Source of the DNA: Lachnospiraceae bacterium
GTDB taxonomy: Bacteria; Bacillota; Clostridia; Lachnospirales; Lachnospiraceae
Assembly (NCBI GenBank): GCA_017542245.1
Contig: JAFXXN010000192.1
Span: forward strand, 1-64,000
DNA length: 64,000 bases
Direction of reading: 5' to 3'
The number at the start of each line of letters is the position of its first letter. Position 1 is the first letter of the stretch. The notes under the pieces are model-generated. The model was not told the DNA's origin and ran no database searches. It saw only the letters and a program-made list of their open reading frames with translations. This document shows, piece by piece, positions 24,255-32,801 of this stretch. A program made the position numbers and the translations under genes.

Positions 24255-27161
24255 TCAGTCCCAGATTATCGTCGTGTTACTGTACAGATAATCTTCAGCT
24301 TTGTATTCAAACATAGTATCAATGACTGATCTTTTTCCATAAACCGATTCATTGGTTGCTATCAGCTCTGAAGCACTGCTAAGTCCTAATTCCGATGCCA
24401 GTTTCTCATATTCCTTCGGAAGTTCTTCTTCGGAAATGCTCCAGTTATTTTGTGCGGCAATCGAAGCGGTAAGGGCATATTTAGCCATCATGTAATCGTA
24501 CAGTTCTTTCTTCTTGACAACTATTTCTGCATCTGTATAGCCTGCCATCTTATATGTCTGGTCTATTCCTGCTTTTTTCACATACTCGTCAATATAAGTA
24601 TTAAGAATTTCCCTTGTCTCATCATCAAGGTCAGAAATATTATAATTCTTTATCGCTTCATCAAAAACAGCTGCTTTTACTTCACTCTCATCAGGAGCAG
24701 GAATGTCTTCAGGAAGATTTGCTTCTGCAGTATCATAGATTTCTTTTTCACACGCTTCCAAAGAATCATATCCTAATATTCCGACTATGAATCTCTCAGA
24801 CCATTCAGGTCCGAAAGTCTTCTTAATATCCGTTACGGTTATCCTAAACACACCTGTATATCCTGCGAAAGCACCGTATCTGTCATCAAGTGTCAGCGTA
24901 AGATCCTTTGTTTGTCCAACCTTCACACCCAACAAAAGATCGTCAATACCAGCACCGTATTCATATTGTCCGACAGTTGCGGTATTATCTTTGTATGAAT
25001 AACTGTCAAGAACTATGCCACCGATAACAGCTGCGGCATCAAAAACTATACTGTCACCCATTTCTATACCGTTATCATTACCGGTGTCTTCGTAAACCGT
25101 ACCCGCATACTGTGAAAGGAAATCCAATTTCGCCTGATCAAGATTTACCTCAAATACTTCAGGTCTTGCAAAATGATCATATACCTTAAAACTGCGGTTT
25201 GAAACACTCACAGGAGAGCCTTGTAAAATATCCCAGGAATAAACATAAGCGCCATCCTTTTGCCTGGGTTTTTCCATAAATTTCGAATAATCATATGGGT
25301 CTTCTATCCCAAGATATTCTTTAATCTTCTGTTTTACAAGTGTATTGGCTATTCCTGCAAGTCCGGAATTAACCATATCCCTGGCTCCGTTTATATCGGC
25401 ACCGAGATATTCCTTAAGGATACCGTTAATGAAATTGTTCAGTTTGTCATCATTGATAGTATCAATTTTTTCGATGAGCTGTTTACCCAGTGTGGGAATA
25501 TCTATATAATCCGTCTCATGAAGCTGAAACAGATCTATAGTATTGGCTTCAGAAGTATCTAAGGGCATCTCGACCGTTCCGGCAGTAAAATTATTTACGA
25601 TACGGATCCTTGCAGATTCATTTTCCGACTGTTTAAGAACAATTGTTGCATCAATGTCCGATGATGTAAAGCAATCACCGGAATAATTACCCGATACTGT
25701 CAGGCAGTACTGGCTGCCGCCTCTTAATACACTCTCAATTATAGCTCCGGGCTTAACGGTTAAATTAAAGAAAGTCTTTCCGTCTTTAAGTTCCGTTTCA
25801 TTCAGTAAACTTCCAACCTTTATTCCGTTAAGTGAAAGCTCCATTCCAAATTTCTTTTTATTCTCATCTTCCTCATCAATGAGTTTCAGAAAATCCAGCT
25901 TAAGTTTTGTCTCATTGATTGAAACCTTTAAAGATCCTCCTAAGATATCCCCCTTATCATCTACATACAGCTTTATTTCCATAGAAATGGAAGCCTCATC
26001 CAGATTGCCTCCGAAAATATCCTTAATCTTATCGGTGATTCCTTTTATGGAATCCGGTAGGAACTTTTTAATGTCGATATCTTCATCTCCGGTTATGAAA
26101 GAAAGTTCTTTTTTATAAGAGTTGATAATATCCCTTGTTGCTTTTTTATCCAATTTCCCCGTAAGGATATTTACATCTTTTTCAAGACCGTTTACAGTAA
26201 TCTGGGCTTTTTTCTCAAGTTCAGCTTCTTCTACCTTATCATAGACGATATGGATCAGTTTATCCAGTTCATCTCCGTTAAGCTTTCCCCTTATAAGAGA
26301 AAGTTTATCCTTAGCTTTCCCGATATCTATAACAGGTTCTTTATCCTTAGAAAGGCCAAGATAGCTGTCTGCCTTATTAACAATTTCCCGCAGTTTGGGA
26401 TCGATTTTCTTTTCTTCATCAAGAAGACCTGAAATATCGATAGTCTGAGGCTTGTAAGAAGGGATGGAAAGATATACCTGCTCCGTATCTTTCTTATACT
26501 CTCCTCCAAGTGTGATAATGTCAACATCGTTATATGAAGGAGTAACCAGTATGCCGACAGCATTCTTCCCGTCTACATCCACTTCATAACTTATCCCAAC
26601 ATTATCTATCCCGGCAAATGTCTGTTCAAGGAAAAGCCTTCCGAATTCAGCTGAAATGAAGGCATTAATCTTTCCTTTTACCGCAAATGATTCAGGGAAC
26701 TCTTTATCTTTATATTTTGCTGTATATTCATTAAAACTGTTTTCAGCCTTTTCAATATTCCTGTCCATGACATATTCAAAATATTCAGTATCATTTTTTG
26801 TCATCATGGCCAGTTTATTTTTTACGTAATCTGTCTTGGTTGCATATAAAATTGCAAAACCTGCACCCAGTGCCAAAATTATTGCAACAATAGTGATTAT
26901 AGCAATTTTCAGGCCCCTATGTTTTTTCTTTTTAAGAACCAGCTCTTTCTTCTCCTGTTTCTTCTCAGTATAGGCAGCTATTTCCATACTGTTTACAATA
27001 CTATCCTGAGTCACCATGTTCTCAACCGGAGTATAAGTCATTTCAGCCGGAGCAGCAGTGATCTCAGCCGAAGCACCAGTGTTCTCAGCCGGAATACTTT
27101 CAACCGCGGTCTCTTCATTAACAGTATTATCATTTGTTATAACATTATTTTCCTCTTCCAT
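24255..27161 (-). CDS. Membrane-anchored protein with trigger-factor/FKBP-like C-terminus
   Basis: A 968-aa protein. The acidic N-terminus (1-80, with repeated Ala/Glu/Thr/Pro phrases) is cytosolic; a TM follows KKKKHRG (about 84-107); the large remainder is outside. About 110-660 is a repetitive beta/alpha region with a weak likeness to membrane-tethered DUF-type proteins of Lachnospiraceae. About 690-775 resembles the FKBP domain of trigger factor (GIEMGDSIVFDAAA, YGAGIDDLLLGVKVGQTK, GVFRITVTDI). About 780-968 is helical like the trigger-factor/SurA chaperone arm. An extracytoplasmic foldase or chaperone is inferred. The ATG follows GGAGG weakly. Confidence 0.75.
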   Translation of the reverse strand: MEEENNVITNDNTVNEETAVESIPAENTGASAEITAAPAEMTYTPVENMVTQDSIVNSMEIAAYTEKKQEKKELVLKKKKHRGLKIAIITIVAIILALGAGFAILYATKTDYVKNKLAMMTKNDTEYFEYVMDRNIEKAENSFNEYTAKYKDKEFPESFAVKGKINAFISAEFGRLFLEQTFAGIDNVGISYEVDVDGKNAVGILVTPSYNDVDIITLGGEYKKDTEQVYLSIPSYKPQTIDISGLLDEEKKIDPKLREIVNKADSYLGLSKDKEPVIDIGKAKDKLSLIRGKLNGDELDKLIHIVYDKVEEAELEKKAQITVNGLEKDVNILTGKLDKKATRDIINSYKKELSFITGDEDIDIKKFLPDSIKGITDKIKDIFGGNLDEASISMEIKLYVDDKGDILGGSLKVSINETKLKLDFLKLIDEEDENKKKFGMELSLNGIKVGSLLNETELKDGKTFFNLTVKPGAIIESVLRGGSQYCLTVSGNYSGDCFTSSDIDATIVLKQSENESARIRIVNNFTAGTVEMPLDTSEANTIDLFQLHETDYIDIPTLGKQLIEKIDTINDDKLNNFINGILKEYLGADINGARDMVNSGLAGIANTLVKQKIKEYLGIEDPYDYSKFMEKPRQKDGAYVYSWDILQGSPVSVSNRSFKVYDHFARPEVFEVNLDQAKLDFLSQYAGTVYEDTGNDNGIEMGDSIVFDAAAVIGGIVLDSYSYKDNTATVGQYEYGAGIDDLLLGVKVGQTKDLTLTLDDRYGAFAGYTGVFRITVTDIKKTFGPEWSERFIVGILGYDSLEACEKEIYDTAEANLPEDIPAPDESEVKAAVFDEAIKNYNISDLDDETREILNTYIDEYVKKAGIDQTYKMAGYTDAEIVVKKKELYDYMMAKYALTASIAAQNNWSISEEELPKEYEKLASELGLSSASELIATNESVYGKRSVIDTMFEYKAEDYLYSNTTIIWD

Positions 27162-27226
27162 AGACCGTCCTTTCCGTTTAAACGGTAAACCACACCTTCT
27201 CTATCCGGATCATTAAAATCCTTACT

Positions 27227-27255
27227 ATTATACCTTTTTATTATTATTTAGTCAA
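27227..27255 (-). promoter_or_regulatory. Sigma-A promoter of the trigger-factor-like gene
   Basis: On the minus strand TTGACT (27250-27255) and TATAAT (27227-27232) are separated by 17 bp. The -35 overlaps the stop of the penicillin-binding protein gene upstream. This makes the chaperone-like gene and GH13 gene a separate unit from pbp. Confidence 0.8.
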
Positions 27256-29672
27256 TCCCCCGGAATGATACTTTCAGAAATCACCTCTGTCTTATGCATA
27301 ACAGGTTTCCCTTCATGATCATATAGCGTCCAGCTCCCCTCTTTAAAATACCCATCCGGATAGCCATCAGCTCCTACAATGACCTTATCACCATTCTCAT
27401 CATAGAAAAACCGTTCTCCATCATCATCAAAATACACAGGCTTTCCTTCCCTGTCAAGTTCAGTATCATCGGAAATGTTAGGAGACAGCAGTATTTCGCT
27501 TCCATCTTCTCCAAAATAAAGTATCGTGCCATTAAAACCGGTTATATTGTCAGTATCGGTATATATCTCAGAATCATTATCTGCAGCTTCGGTATCTCCG
27601 TTATCGGTAAGCAAACCGTTTTCATCCGTATTTCCATCAGAGCCGAGCCTGTCATCAACATATGTTTCAAAGGATCTGTCCGGTAAACCCGTGTGGATTT
27701 TTTCCATAAAACTGTTCCAAATGTATCCCGGATAGGTATTACCCATCAGCTCTTCCATTTCACGAGGGTAATCATATCCTACCCAGATTCCCGTGGTATA
27801 ATAGCATGTATAACCGACAAACCACCCATCTTTCTGTTTATTTGTGGTTCCGGTCTTCCCTGCAGAAGTCATACCTGAAAGCGCAAGTCTTCTTCCTGTA
27901 CCTGAAGTCATAACTGTCTTCAGCACATCGGTCATCATCCTTGTTGCATTTTTTTCATATATACGCATCCTGTCATTTTCATTTCCGTATCCCCCGGTAA
28001 CGGTATTCCCGTCAGAATCGGAAATTCTCAAAATACATGTCGGATTTCTAAATACTCCGTCATTATAAAGAGCAGCATAGGCTCCTGTCATCTCCAAAGC
28101 GGTCACACCATATGTAAGGCCTCCTAAAGAAGCCACCGGAACATAATCCTTGTCAACTATGCTTTCAAAGCCCATACGTAAAAGATATGACAGACCAGTA
28201 TCCGGAGTCAGTTCTTCAAAAAGCTTCCATGCTATAGTATTCTTGGACACCGCCACAGCATATCTTATGTCTATCTCTCCCGAGTAAACTCCTCCTGAAT
28301 TTCTGGGGCCTCCGCTAAATTTCTCATCAACCACAGTCGTATCCGGATAATATCCCCTCTCAAACATCGGTGTATATACTACCAAAGGTTTTATGGAACT
28401 TCCGGGTTGACGCGGACTCTGAAAAGCTCTGTTTAAAGTATATCCCTCATATTCGGAACTTCTGCCCCCGATAATTGCCACCACATATCCTGTATCGTTA
28501 TCTATACATACTCCCGAAGCCTGAAGGCTGTAAATTCCTTCTTCATTTTTCTCGTCAAAATTACTCAATCCGTTATCTATCGACTCTTGGAGCAGGACTT
28601 GTTTCTCCGGGTTAAGCGATGTATAGATCCTATATCCTTTTGTATAAAGACTTCTCTTCAATCTGTAGTATTCTTCTTCATACAGTTCTTCATACGCAGC
28701 CCTGTCTTCTTCATCCAAAAAAGAATTCCTTATTTCAAATCCTTCACGCTTCATCAATTCCCTTACCGCACAATAATAAGTAAAGGTTTCAGCATAATCC
28801 TGCTTTTCCGGATTATTTTTCTCCTTGATAATTATCTCTTCTTTAACGGCCTGATCATATTCCTCCTGAGTTATAAGCCTGTTATCCCTCATTTGGAGCA
28901 GGACACTGTTTCTCCTTTTTAATGTACTTTCGAAACGCTTTATAGGATTATAATCGGACGGACTGTTAGGTATTCCGCATAGAAAGGCAGTTTCAGATAA
29001 AGTCAGTTCTCCGACTGTCTTCCCGAAATAGCCTTTAGCCGCTGCCTGTATTCCGTAAAAACCGTTAGCAAAGTAAATATTATTTATATAAAATTCAAGT
29101 ATTTCATTTTTAGTGTATTTTTTCTCAAGACCTACTGCAAGAAAGATCTCCTTAACTTTACGATCAACAGTCTTCTCATTTGTAAGATATACCGTTCTTG
29201 CAAGCTGCTGGGTAATAGTGCTTCCGCCCTGCCTTATCTCCCCATCATTATCGACATATGCTTTCGCTGCACGAAGTACTGCATAAAAATCAAATCCCGA
29301 ATGTTCGTAGAATTTTCTGTCCTCTGTTGCAAGCATAGCATTTATACAGTTCTGTGGTATAGCATCATATGAAAGATAATATACGTCTTTTTCGCCCTTC
29401 ATTACAGAAAGAACACTGCCGTCAGCCCAGTAACAGATTGAAGTCTGGGATGCCCTGAAATCCTCCGGTACAGATGACGCAGCTATAACCTCTGCCTCAT
29501 TTTTCAGTTTATTGATCCGCTCTCCGTATTTACAATATAAAATAATGCCCAGAATCAGACACACGCAAAAAAGTAAAAGAAACAGACTTAAGAAAATCTT
29601 TAAGATAATCCTTATAATCCCTCTTTTCTTTTTTTGTGAGGTATCCTTTCCAGACATATTTTCAGGCTCCAA
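27252..29672 (-). CDS. Class A penicillin-binding protein (PBP1A family)
   Basis: The 806-aa cell-wall synthase has a short cytosolic tail, one TM (about 18-42), a GT51 glycosyltransferase domain (EDRKFYEHSGFDFYAVLRA, GGSTITQQLARTVYL, KVKEIFLAVGLEKKYTKNEILEFYIN) and a transpeptidase domain with SSIK (about 425), SKN and KTGTTN (about 607). The C-terminal 130 residues are acidic, Asp/Glu/Tyr-rich, with repeated DDG/DENGD-like phrases suggesting a wall-facing tail. It polymerises and crosslinks peptidoglycan. Confidence 0.95.
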   Translation of the reverse strand: MEPENMSGKDTSQKKKRGIIRIILKIFLSLFLLLFCVCLILGIILYCKYGERINKLKNEAEVIAASSVPEDFRASQTSICYWADGSVLSVMKGEKDVYYLSYDAIPQNCINAMLATEDRKFYEHSGFDFYAVLRAAKAYVDNDGEIRQGGSTITQQLARTVYLTNEKTVDRKVKEIFLAVGLEKKYTKNEILEFYINNIYFANGFYGIQAAAKGYFGKTVGELTLSETAFLCGIPNSPSDYNPIKRFESTLKRRNSVLLQMRDNRLITQEEYDQAVKEEIIIKEKNNPEKQDYAETFTYYCAVRELMKREGFEIRNSFLDEEDRAAYEELYEEEYYRLKRSLYTKGYRIYTSLNPEKQVLLQESIDNGLSNFDEKNEEGIYSLQASGVCIDNDTGYVVAIIGGRSSEYEGYTLNRAFQSPRQPGSSIKPLVVYTPMFERGYYPDTTVVDEKFSGGPRNSGGVYSGEIDIRYAVAVSKNTIAWKLFEELTPDTGLSYLLRMGFESIVDKDYVPVASLGGLTYGVTALEMTGAYAALYNDGVFRNPTCILRISDSDGNTVTGGYGNENDRMRIYEKNATRMMTDVLKTVMTSGTGRRLALSGMTSAGKTGTTNKQKDGWFVGYTCYYTTGIWVGYDYPREMEELMGNTYPGYIWNSFMEKIHTGLPDRSFETYVDDRLGSDGNTDENGLLTDNGDTEAADNDSEIYTDTDNITGFNGTILYFGEDGSEILLSPNISDDTELDREGKPVYFDDDGERFFYDENGDKVIVGADGYPDGYFKEGSWTLYDHEGKPVMHKTEVISESIIPGD

Positions 29673-29707
29673 TCATTTTTTGAAAAAACTGCGGATAAAA
29701 TAATACA

Positions 29708-30322
29708 CTATAATCTTGGCCAGATTATGAGCAATATTCCTTCCCTGACACTTATCCTTGACTCTTTACCGACAAACTCATTGCTTACTCCTAAAGGAAA
29801 AGTATCGGTAAGCATATGCCCTCTGACCTCATATTTCAGGCCTTCTATATCTACATCCATGCTCTTATCCGAAAGTGAAAATACAGAAATAAACCCTTTT
29901 TCAAACGGCTCAAATCTGATCTCTCCGTTTTTTATAACCGTCAAAATACTCTTATCGTTATACAGGTAACCACTGTAACCTTCTTTTGCAAGATTTGCAA
30001 GCAACTGTATATTGGCTACGGAATGCTCAATTCTCCCACCGAGTCCGCAGTAGATATGAAATTCCCTGTATCCTCTTTTTATTCCCTGTTGCACCGCTTC
30101 CCAGGTATCTGTCACATCCTTTTCAGGTTTTAATGAAATAACATTCGGATGATTGGGAACATATTTCAGGGTATCAAAATCCCCTACGACCATGTCAGGT
30201 ACTATTCCTTCTTTTTCTAAATATTTTAATCCGGCATCGGCTGCTATTATATAATCATTTTCATTCTTTACAAAATCCAAAAGGCTGCTCTCACCCGCTG
30301 CCACTATAATACATTTCCCCAT
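29708..30322 (-). CDS. thiN: Thiamine pyrophosphokinase
   Basis: A 204-aa TPK. Marks are AADAGLKYL, VGDFDTL, KPEKDVTDTWEAVQQG, GLGGRIEHSVANIQLL and GVSNEF. The GGRxDH element has Glu instead of Asp, a conservative change. It transfers pyrophosphate from ATP to thiamine to make thiamine diphosphate, the cofactor needed by the phosphoketolase encoded at 37809-40190. I saw no TPP riboswitch in front of it. Confidence 0.92.
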   Translation of the reverse strand: MGKCIIVAAGESSLLDFVKNENDYIIAADAGLKYLEKEGIVPDMVVGDFDTLKYVPNHPNVISLKPEKDVTDTWEAVQQGIKRGYREFHIYCGLGGRIEHSVANIQLLANLAKEGYSGYLYNDKSILTVIKNGEIRFEPFEKGFISVFSLSDKSMDVDIEGLKYEVRGHMLTDTFPLGVSNEFVGKESRISVREGILLIIWPRL

Positions 30323-30365
30323 TGTTAAATCCTTCAGATATGATGTGGTCCGCTCACAAAAACAC

Positions 30366-30393
30366 TACCCCGACAGCACCTGCCATCGGGGTA
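30366..30393 (-). terminator. Terminator of the DUF1858 gene
   Basis: TACCCCGA pairs with TCGGGGTA around a 12-nt loop and on the minus strand is followed by GTGTTTTTGTG. It lies between the DUF1858 gene and thiN. Confidence 0.8.
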
Positions 30394-30439
30394 AGCTCCA
30401 TAAATCTTAAAGAGTTCTTATGCTTATGCTCATTTTACC

Positions 30440-30643
30440 TCAAGCCTTATTCTTCTCAATAAAGCTATTAATTTCAGCAACAAGCTCATCTGCATCAAGA
30501 CCATGAACGAGAGCTGCATCACCAATGGACTCTGCCTGAGAAGCGGGACATCCTAAACAATGCATTCCTGCACTCATCAGAACAGGTGCAACATCGGGAA
30601 CTTCCCTTAAAAGCTCACCAATAGTAATATCCTTTGTTATCAT
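30440..30643 (-). CDS. DUF1858 domain protein
   Basis: A 67-aa protein with the DUF1858 core: [39 protein letters not shown], containing the paired Cys in GMHCLGC. It is followed by an Asp/Glu-rich helix ([20 protein letters not shown]). The family is small, cytosolic and often near redox or hybrid-cluster genes; the Cys pair suggests metal or redox binding. Own promoter and terminator are visible, so it is monocistronic. Confidence 0.9.
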   Translation of the reverse strand: MITKDITIGELLREVPDVAPVLMSAGMHCLGCPASQAESIGDAALVHGLDADELVAEINSFIEKNKA

Positions 30644-30707
30644 AATACCTACCTGCTTTCTTTAATAAATAATCATCTGCCGTACCTTTAGGCCGGCCTC
30701 AAGAGGT

Positions 30708-30736
30708 ATAATACATGAATCATAACTCAATGTCAA
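30708..30736 (-). promoter_or_regulatory. Sigma-A promoter of the DUF1858 gene
   Basis: On the minus strand TTGACA (30731-30736) and TATTAT (30708-30713) are separated by 17 bp, giving a leader of about 55 nt before the ATG. Confidence 0.78.
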
Positions 30737-30762
30737 TGTATTAAAATGATTTCATAAAAGTT

Positions 30763-31530
30763 TTATTTTTTCTTCTTTGCCGGTTTTGTGTTCTTTTTTC
30801 CTTCCGGTTTATCATTTTTATTTTCAGGTTGGGATTTAGGCTCAGTAACATTCGGCTCTGCAACTTTATCAGACTTGTCGTCTTTATCTGTTTCTTTTTG
30901 TGCCTCTTCTTCGGGTTTCTTTCCTGCCCCTTCCTCTTTGGCTTTCTTTCCTGCTTCTTCCTCTTTGGCTTTCTTTCCTGCTTCTTCCTCTTCGGCTTTC
31001 TTTCTTGCTTCTTCCTCTTCAGCCTTTCTTCTTTCCTCTTCCTCTTTACGGCGTCTTTCAGCCTCTTCGGCCTCATAAACTGCCTTAAGTCCATTTTTAA
31101 TATTGCTCAGATCGTTTTCGCTCATCAGCTTGTCATGATTCACGATCACTATCAGTCTTCCGTGATGACTGCAAGCACCCGCTACATATGCTGTTTTTCC
31201 TGAATTCACAATTATAGGAATCTTTTGCAGGTCTCCGTCATCAATATTATCTATCTCTACAGTTTTATCTACTCTGTACCCAAATGTTCCGTGCCCTGTT
31301 TTCAGATATATGATCTGGCTAAGCCTGGGTTCCTCGCTTTTGTCGATATTCAGTAAAGTTCTCAGGCGTATCAACGGGACCCATTCACCCCTGAATTTAA
31401 TAATACCTTCACAAAAATTCGGAGCACCCTCAAGTATCATCTCCGCTTTACCGTTCTCAATACTGCGTACAAGCAGGCTGTCCAGTCCGAAAAACTGGCC
31501 GTCTATTTCACAAATGACCTGTTTATTCAT
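30763..31530 (-). CDS. CheW-domain protein with Lys/Glu-rich repeat tail
   Basis: I chose the ATG at 31530 (255 aa) because GGAG lies about six bases upstream; an ATG at 31542 has poor spacing. Residues 1-135 are a CheW/SH3-like chemotaxis coupling domain (EGIIKFRGEWVPLIRLRTLL, FGYRVDKTVEIDNI). From about 150 the protein is a charged helix of nine-residue units (EEAGKKAKE) encoded by a 27-bp tandem repeat at 30921-31028, then a PK-rich tail. It lies 50 bp after prfB in the secA-prfB operon. The coil may set spacing in a chemosensory array or scaffold. Confidence 0.85.
   Translation of the reverse strand: MNKQVICEIDGQFFGLDSLLVRSIENGKAEMILEGAPNFCEGIIKFRGEWVPLIRLRTLLNIDKSEEPRLSQIIYLKTGHGTFGYRVDKTVEIDNIDDGDLQKIPIIVNSGKTAYVAGACSHHGRLIVIVNHDKLMSENDLSNIKNGLKAVYEAEEAERRRKEEEERRKAEEEEARKKAEEEEAGKKAKEEEAGKKAKEEGAGKKPEEEAQKETDKDDKSDKVAEPNVTEPKSQPENKNDKPEGKKNTKPAKKKK
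30921..31028 (+). repeat. 27-bp tandem repeat, four imperfect copies inside the cheW-like gene
   Basis: Four units of 27 bp (30921, 30948, 30975 and 31002) encode repeated EEAGKKAKE-type residues. Copies differ by one to a few bases. In-frame units of nine codons can expand or contract without frameshift. Confidence 0.85.
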
Positions 31531-31580
31531 GATAATCTCCATTTCTCCGCTGCAAATTACGGTACAAACAGTGATATTCT

Positions 31581-32720
31581 TTATTCTGTCAGGTCTCCGC
31601 CCTTATAAGGAGGACACCCCTGTTTAAGCCATTTAAGATATCCGTTAATAAAGAGATCTATACTGCCGTTTAAGACCGAATCAGCATTTGCAGTACTGAC
31701 ACCTGTACGAAGATCTTTTATCATCTTATAGGGCTGCAGGAAATATGACCTGATCTGACTTCCGAAGTTATTATCCTTTACTTCGCCACGGATATCCGCA
31801 GTCTTGTCAAGGTTTTCCTGCTGTTTCAAGATCAGAAGTTTTGACTTTAATATCTGCATAGCCTTATCTTTATTCTGATACTGAGACCGCTCATTCTGGC
31901 AGGATACAACTATACCTGTGGGGAAATGGGTGATACGGATGGCTGATGATGTCTTGTTGACCTTCTGTCCACCGGCACCCGATGAACGGAATATATCTAT
32001 ACGGATATCATCATCCGGAATTTCAATGTCAAGATCTTCTTCTATATCAGGCATAACATCACACGAAACAAACGAAGTCTGTCTTTTTGCCTGCGCATTG
32101 AAAGGAGATATACGTACAAGTCTGTGTACTCCATGTTCGGACTTTAAATGTCCGTATGCATTTATGCCGTTAATCTGAAGTGTAACCGATTTATAGCCTG
32201 CTTCATCACCCTCAAGAAAATCAAGAAGTTCCAGTGAATATCCCTTTGCCTGAGCCCACATGGAATACATACGATAAAGCATACTGCACCAGTCACAGGC
32301 TTCTGTTCCGCCCGCTCCCGCATGAAGGGTAACGATTGCATTACACTTATCAAATTCTCCGTCAAGAAGAGTTGCAAGCCTTACTTCTTCAAAATCTTCG
32401 GTAAATTTATCAAATTCAGCCTGAACCTCACCGACCATGGATTCATCATTTTCCTCATTAACCATCTCGATAAGATCATACAGATCATGATAATGAGCCT
32501 CAAGATCTTTATACTCCTGAACCGTATCCTTCAGGTTCTTAAGTTCTTTCATGTAGTTCTGTGCTTTTGCTGCATCATTCCAGAAGCCCTCTTCTTCCAT
32601 GATGCCTTCAATTTCTTCTATCCTATAGCCTTTCTTTTCAAGATCGAGTGAATCCCCGACCTCTTTTAAAGGAGACGCATATTGATTCAATTCATATTTT
32701 ATCTGGTCAAGAGCTACCAT
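31581..32720 (-). CDS. prfB: Peptide chain release factor 2
   Basis: A 379-aa RF2 with the anticodon-like tripeptide SPF (RISPFNAQ) and the catalytic GGQ in SGAGGQKVNKTSS. It reads UGA/UAA. The N-terminal region (SLDLEKKGYRIEEIE) is in one continuous frame, so the autoregulatory +1 frameshift at an early UGA found in many bacteria is absent. Transcribed with secA upstream and the CheW-like gene downstream. Confidence 0.97.
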   Translation of the reverse strand: MVALDQIKYELNQYASPLKEVGDSLDLEKKGYRIEEIEGIMEEEGFWNDAAKAQNYMKELKNLKDTVQEYKDLEAHYHDLYDLIEMVNEENDESMVGEVQAEFDKFTEDFEEVRLATLLDGEFDKCNAIVTLHAGAGGTEACDWCSMLYRMYSMWAQAKGYSLELLDFLEGDEAGYKSVTLQINGINAYGHLKSEHGVHRLVRISPFNAQAKRQTSFVSCDVMPDIEEDLDIEIPDDDIRIDIFRSSGAGGQKVNKTSSAIRITHFPTGIVVSCQNERSQYQNKDKAMQILKSKLLILKQQENLDKTADIRGEVKDNNFGSQIRSYFLQPYKMIKDLRTGVSTANADSVLNGSIDLFINGYLKWLKQGCPPYKGGDLTE

Positions 32721-32801
32721 TTTTTCTCTCCTCTTTATATCCGATACTACAAATACATTCTTTAAGCAACTTTACATACCCTGAAAAAGAAGGTTTTCCT
32801 G

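Noticed and set aside
30323-30365. TPP riboswitch in front of thiN
   Set aside because: The gap is too short and lacks the conserved CUGAGA-type elements.
30921-31028. Repeat array that could suggest a CRISPR
   Set aside because: Units are adjacent without spacers and are in-frame coding.
30741-31094. Lys/Arg-rich frame overlapping the cheW-like tail
   Set aside because: It is the alternate frame of the 27-bp repeats; the CheW frame has the domain and ribosome site.
31581-32720. Programmed +1 frameshift in prfB
   Set aside because: The N-terminal region is one continuous frame with no early UGA.
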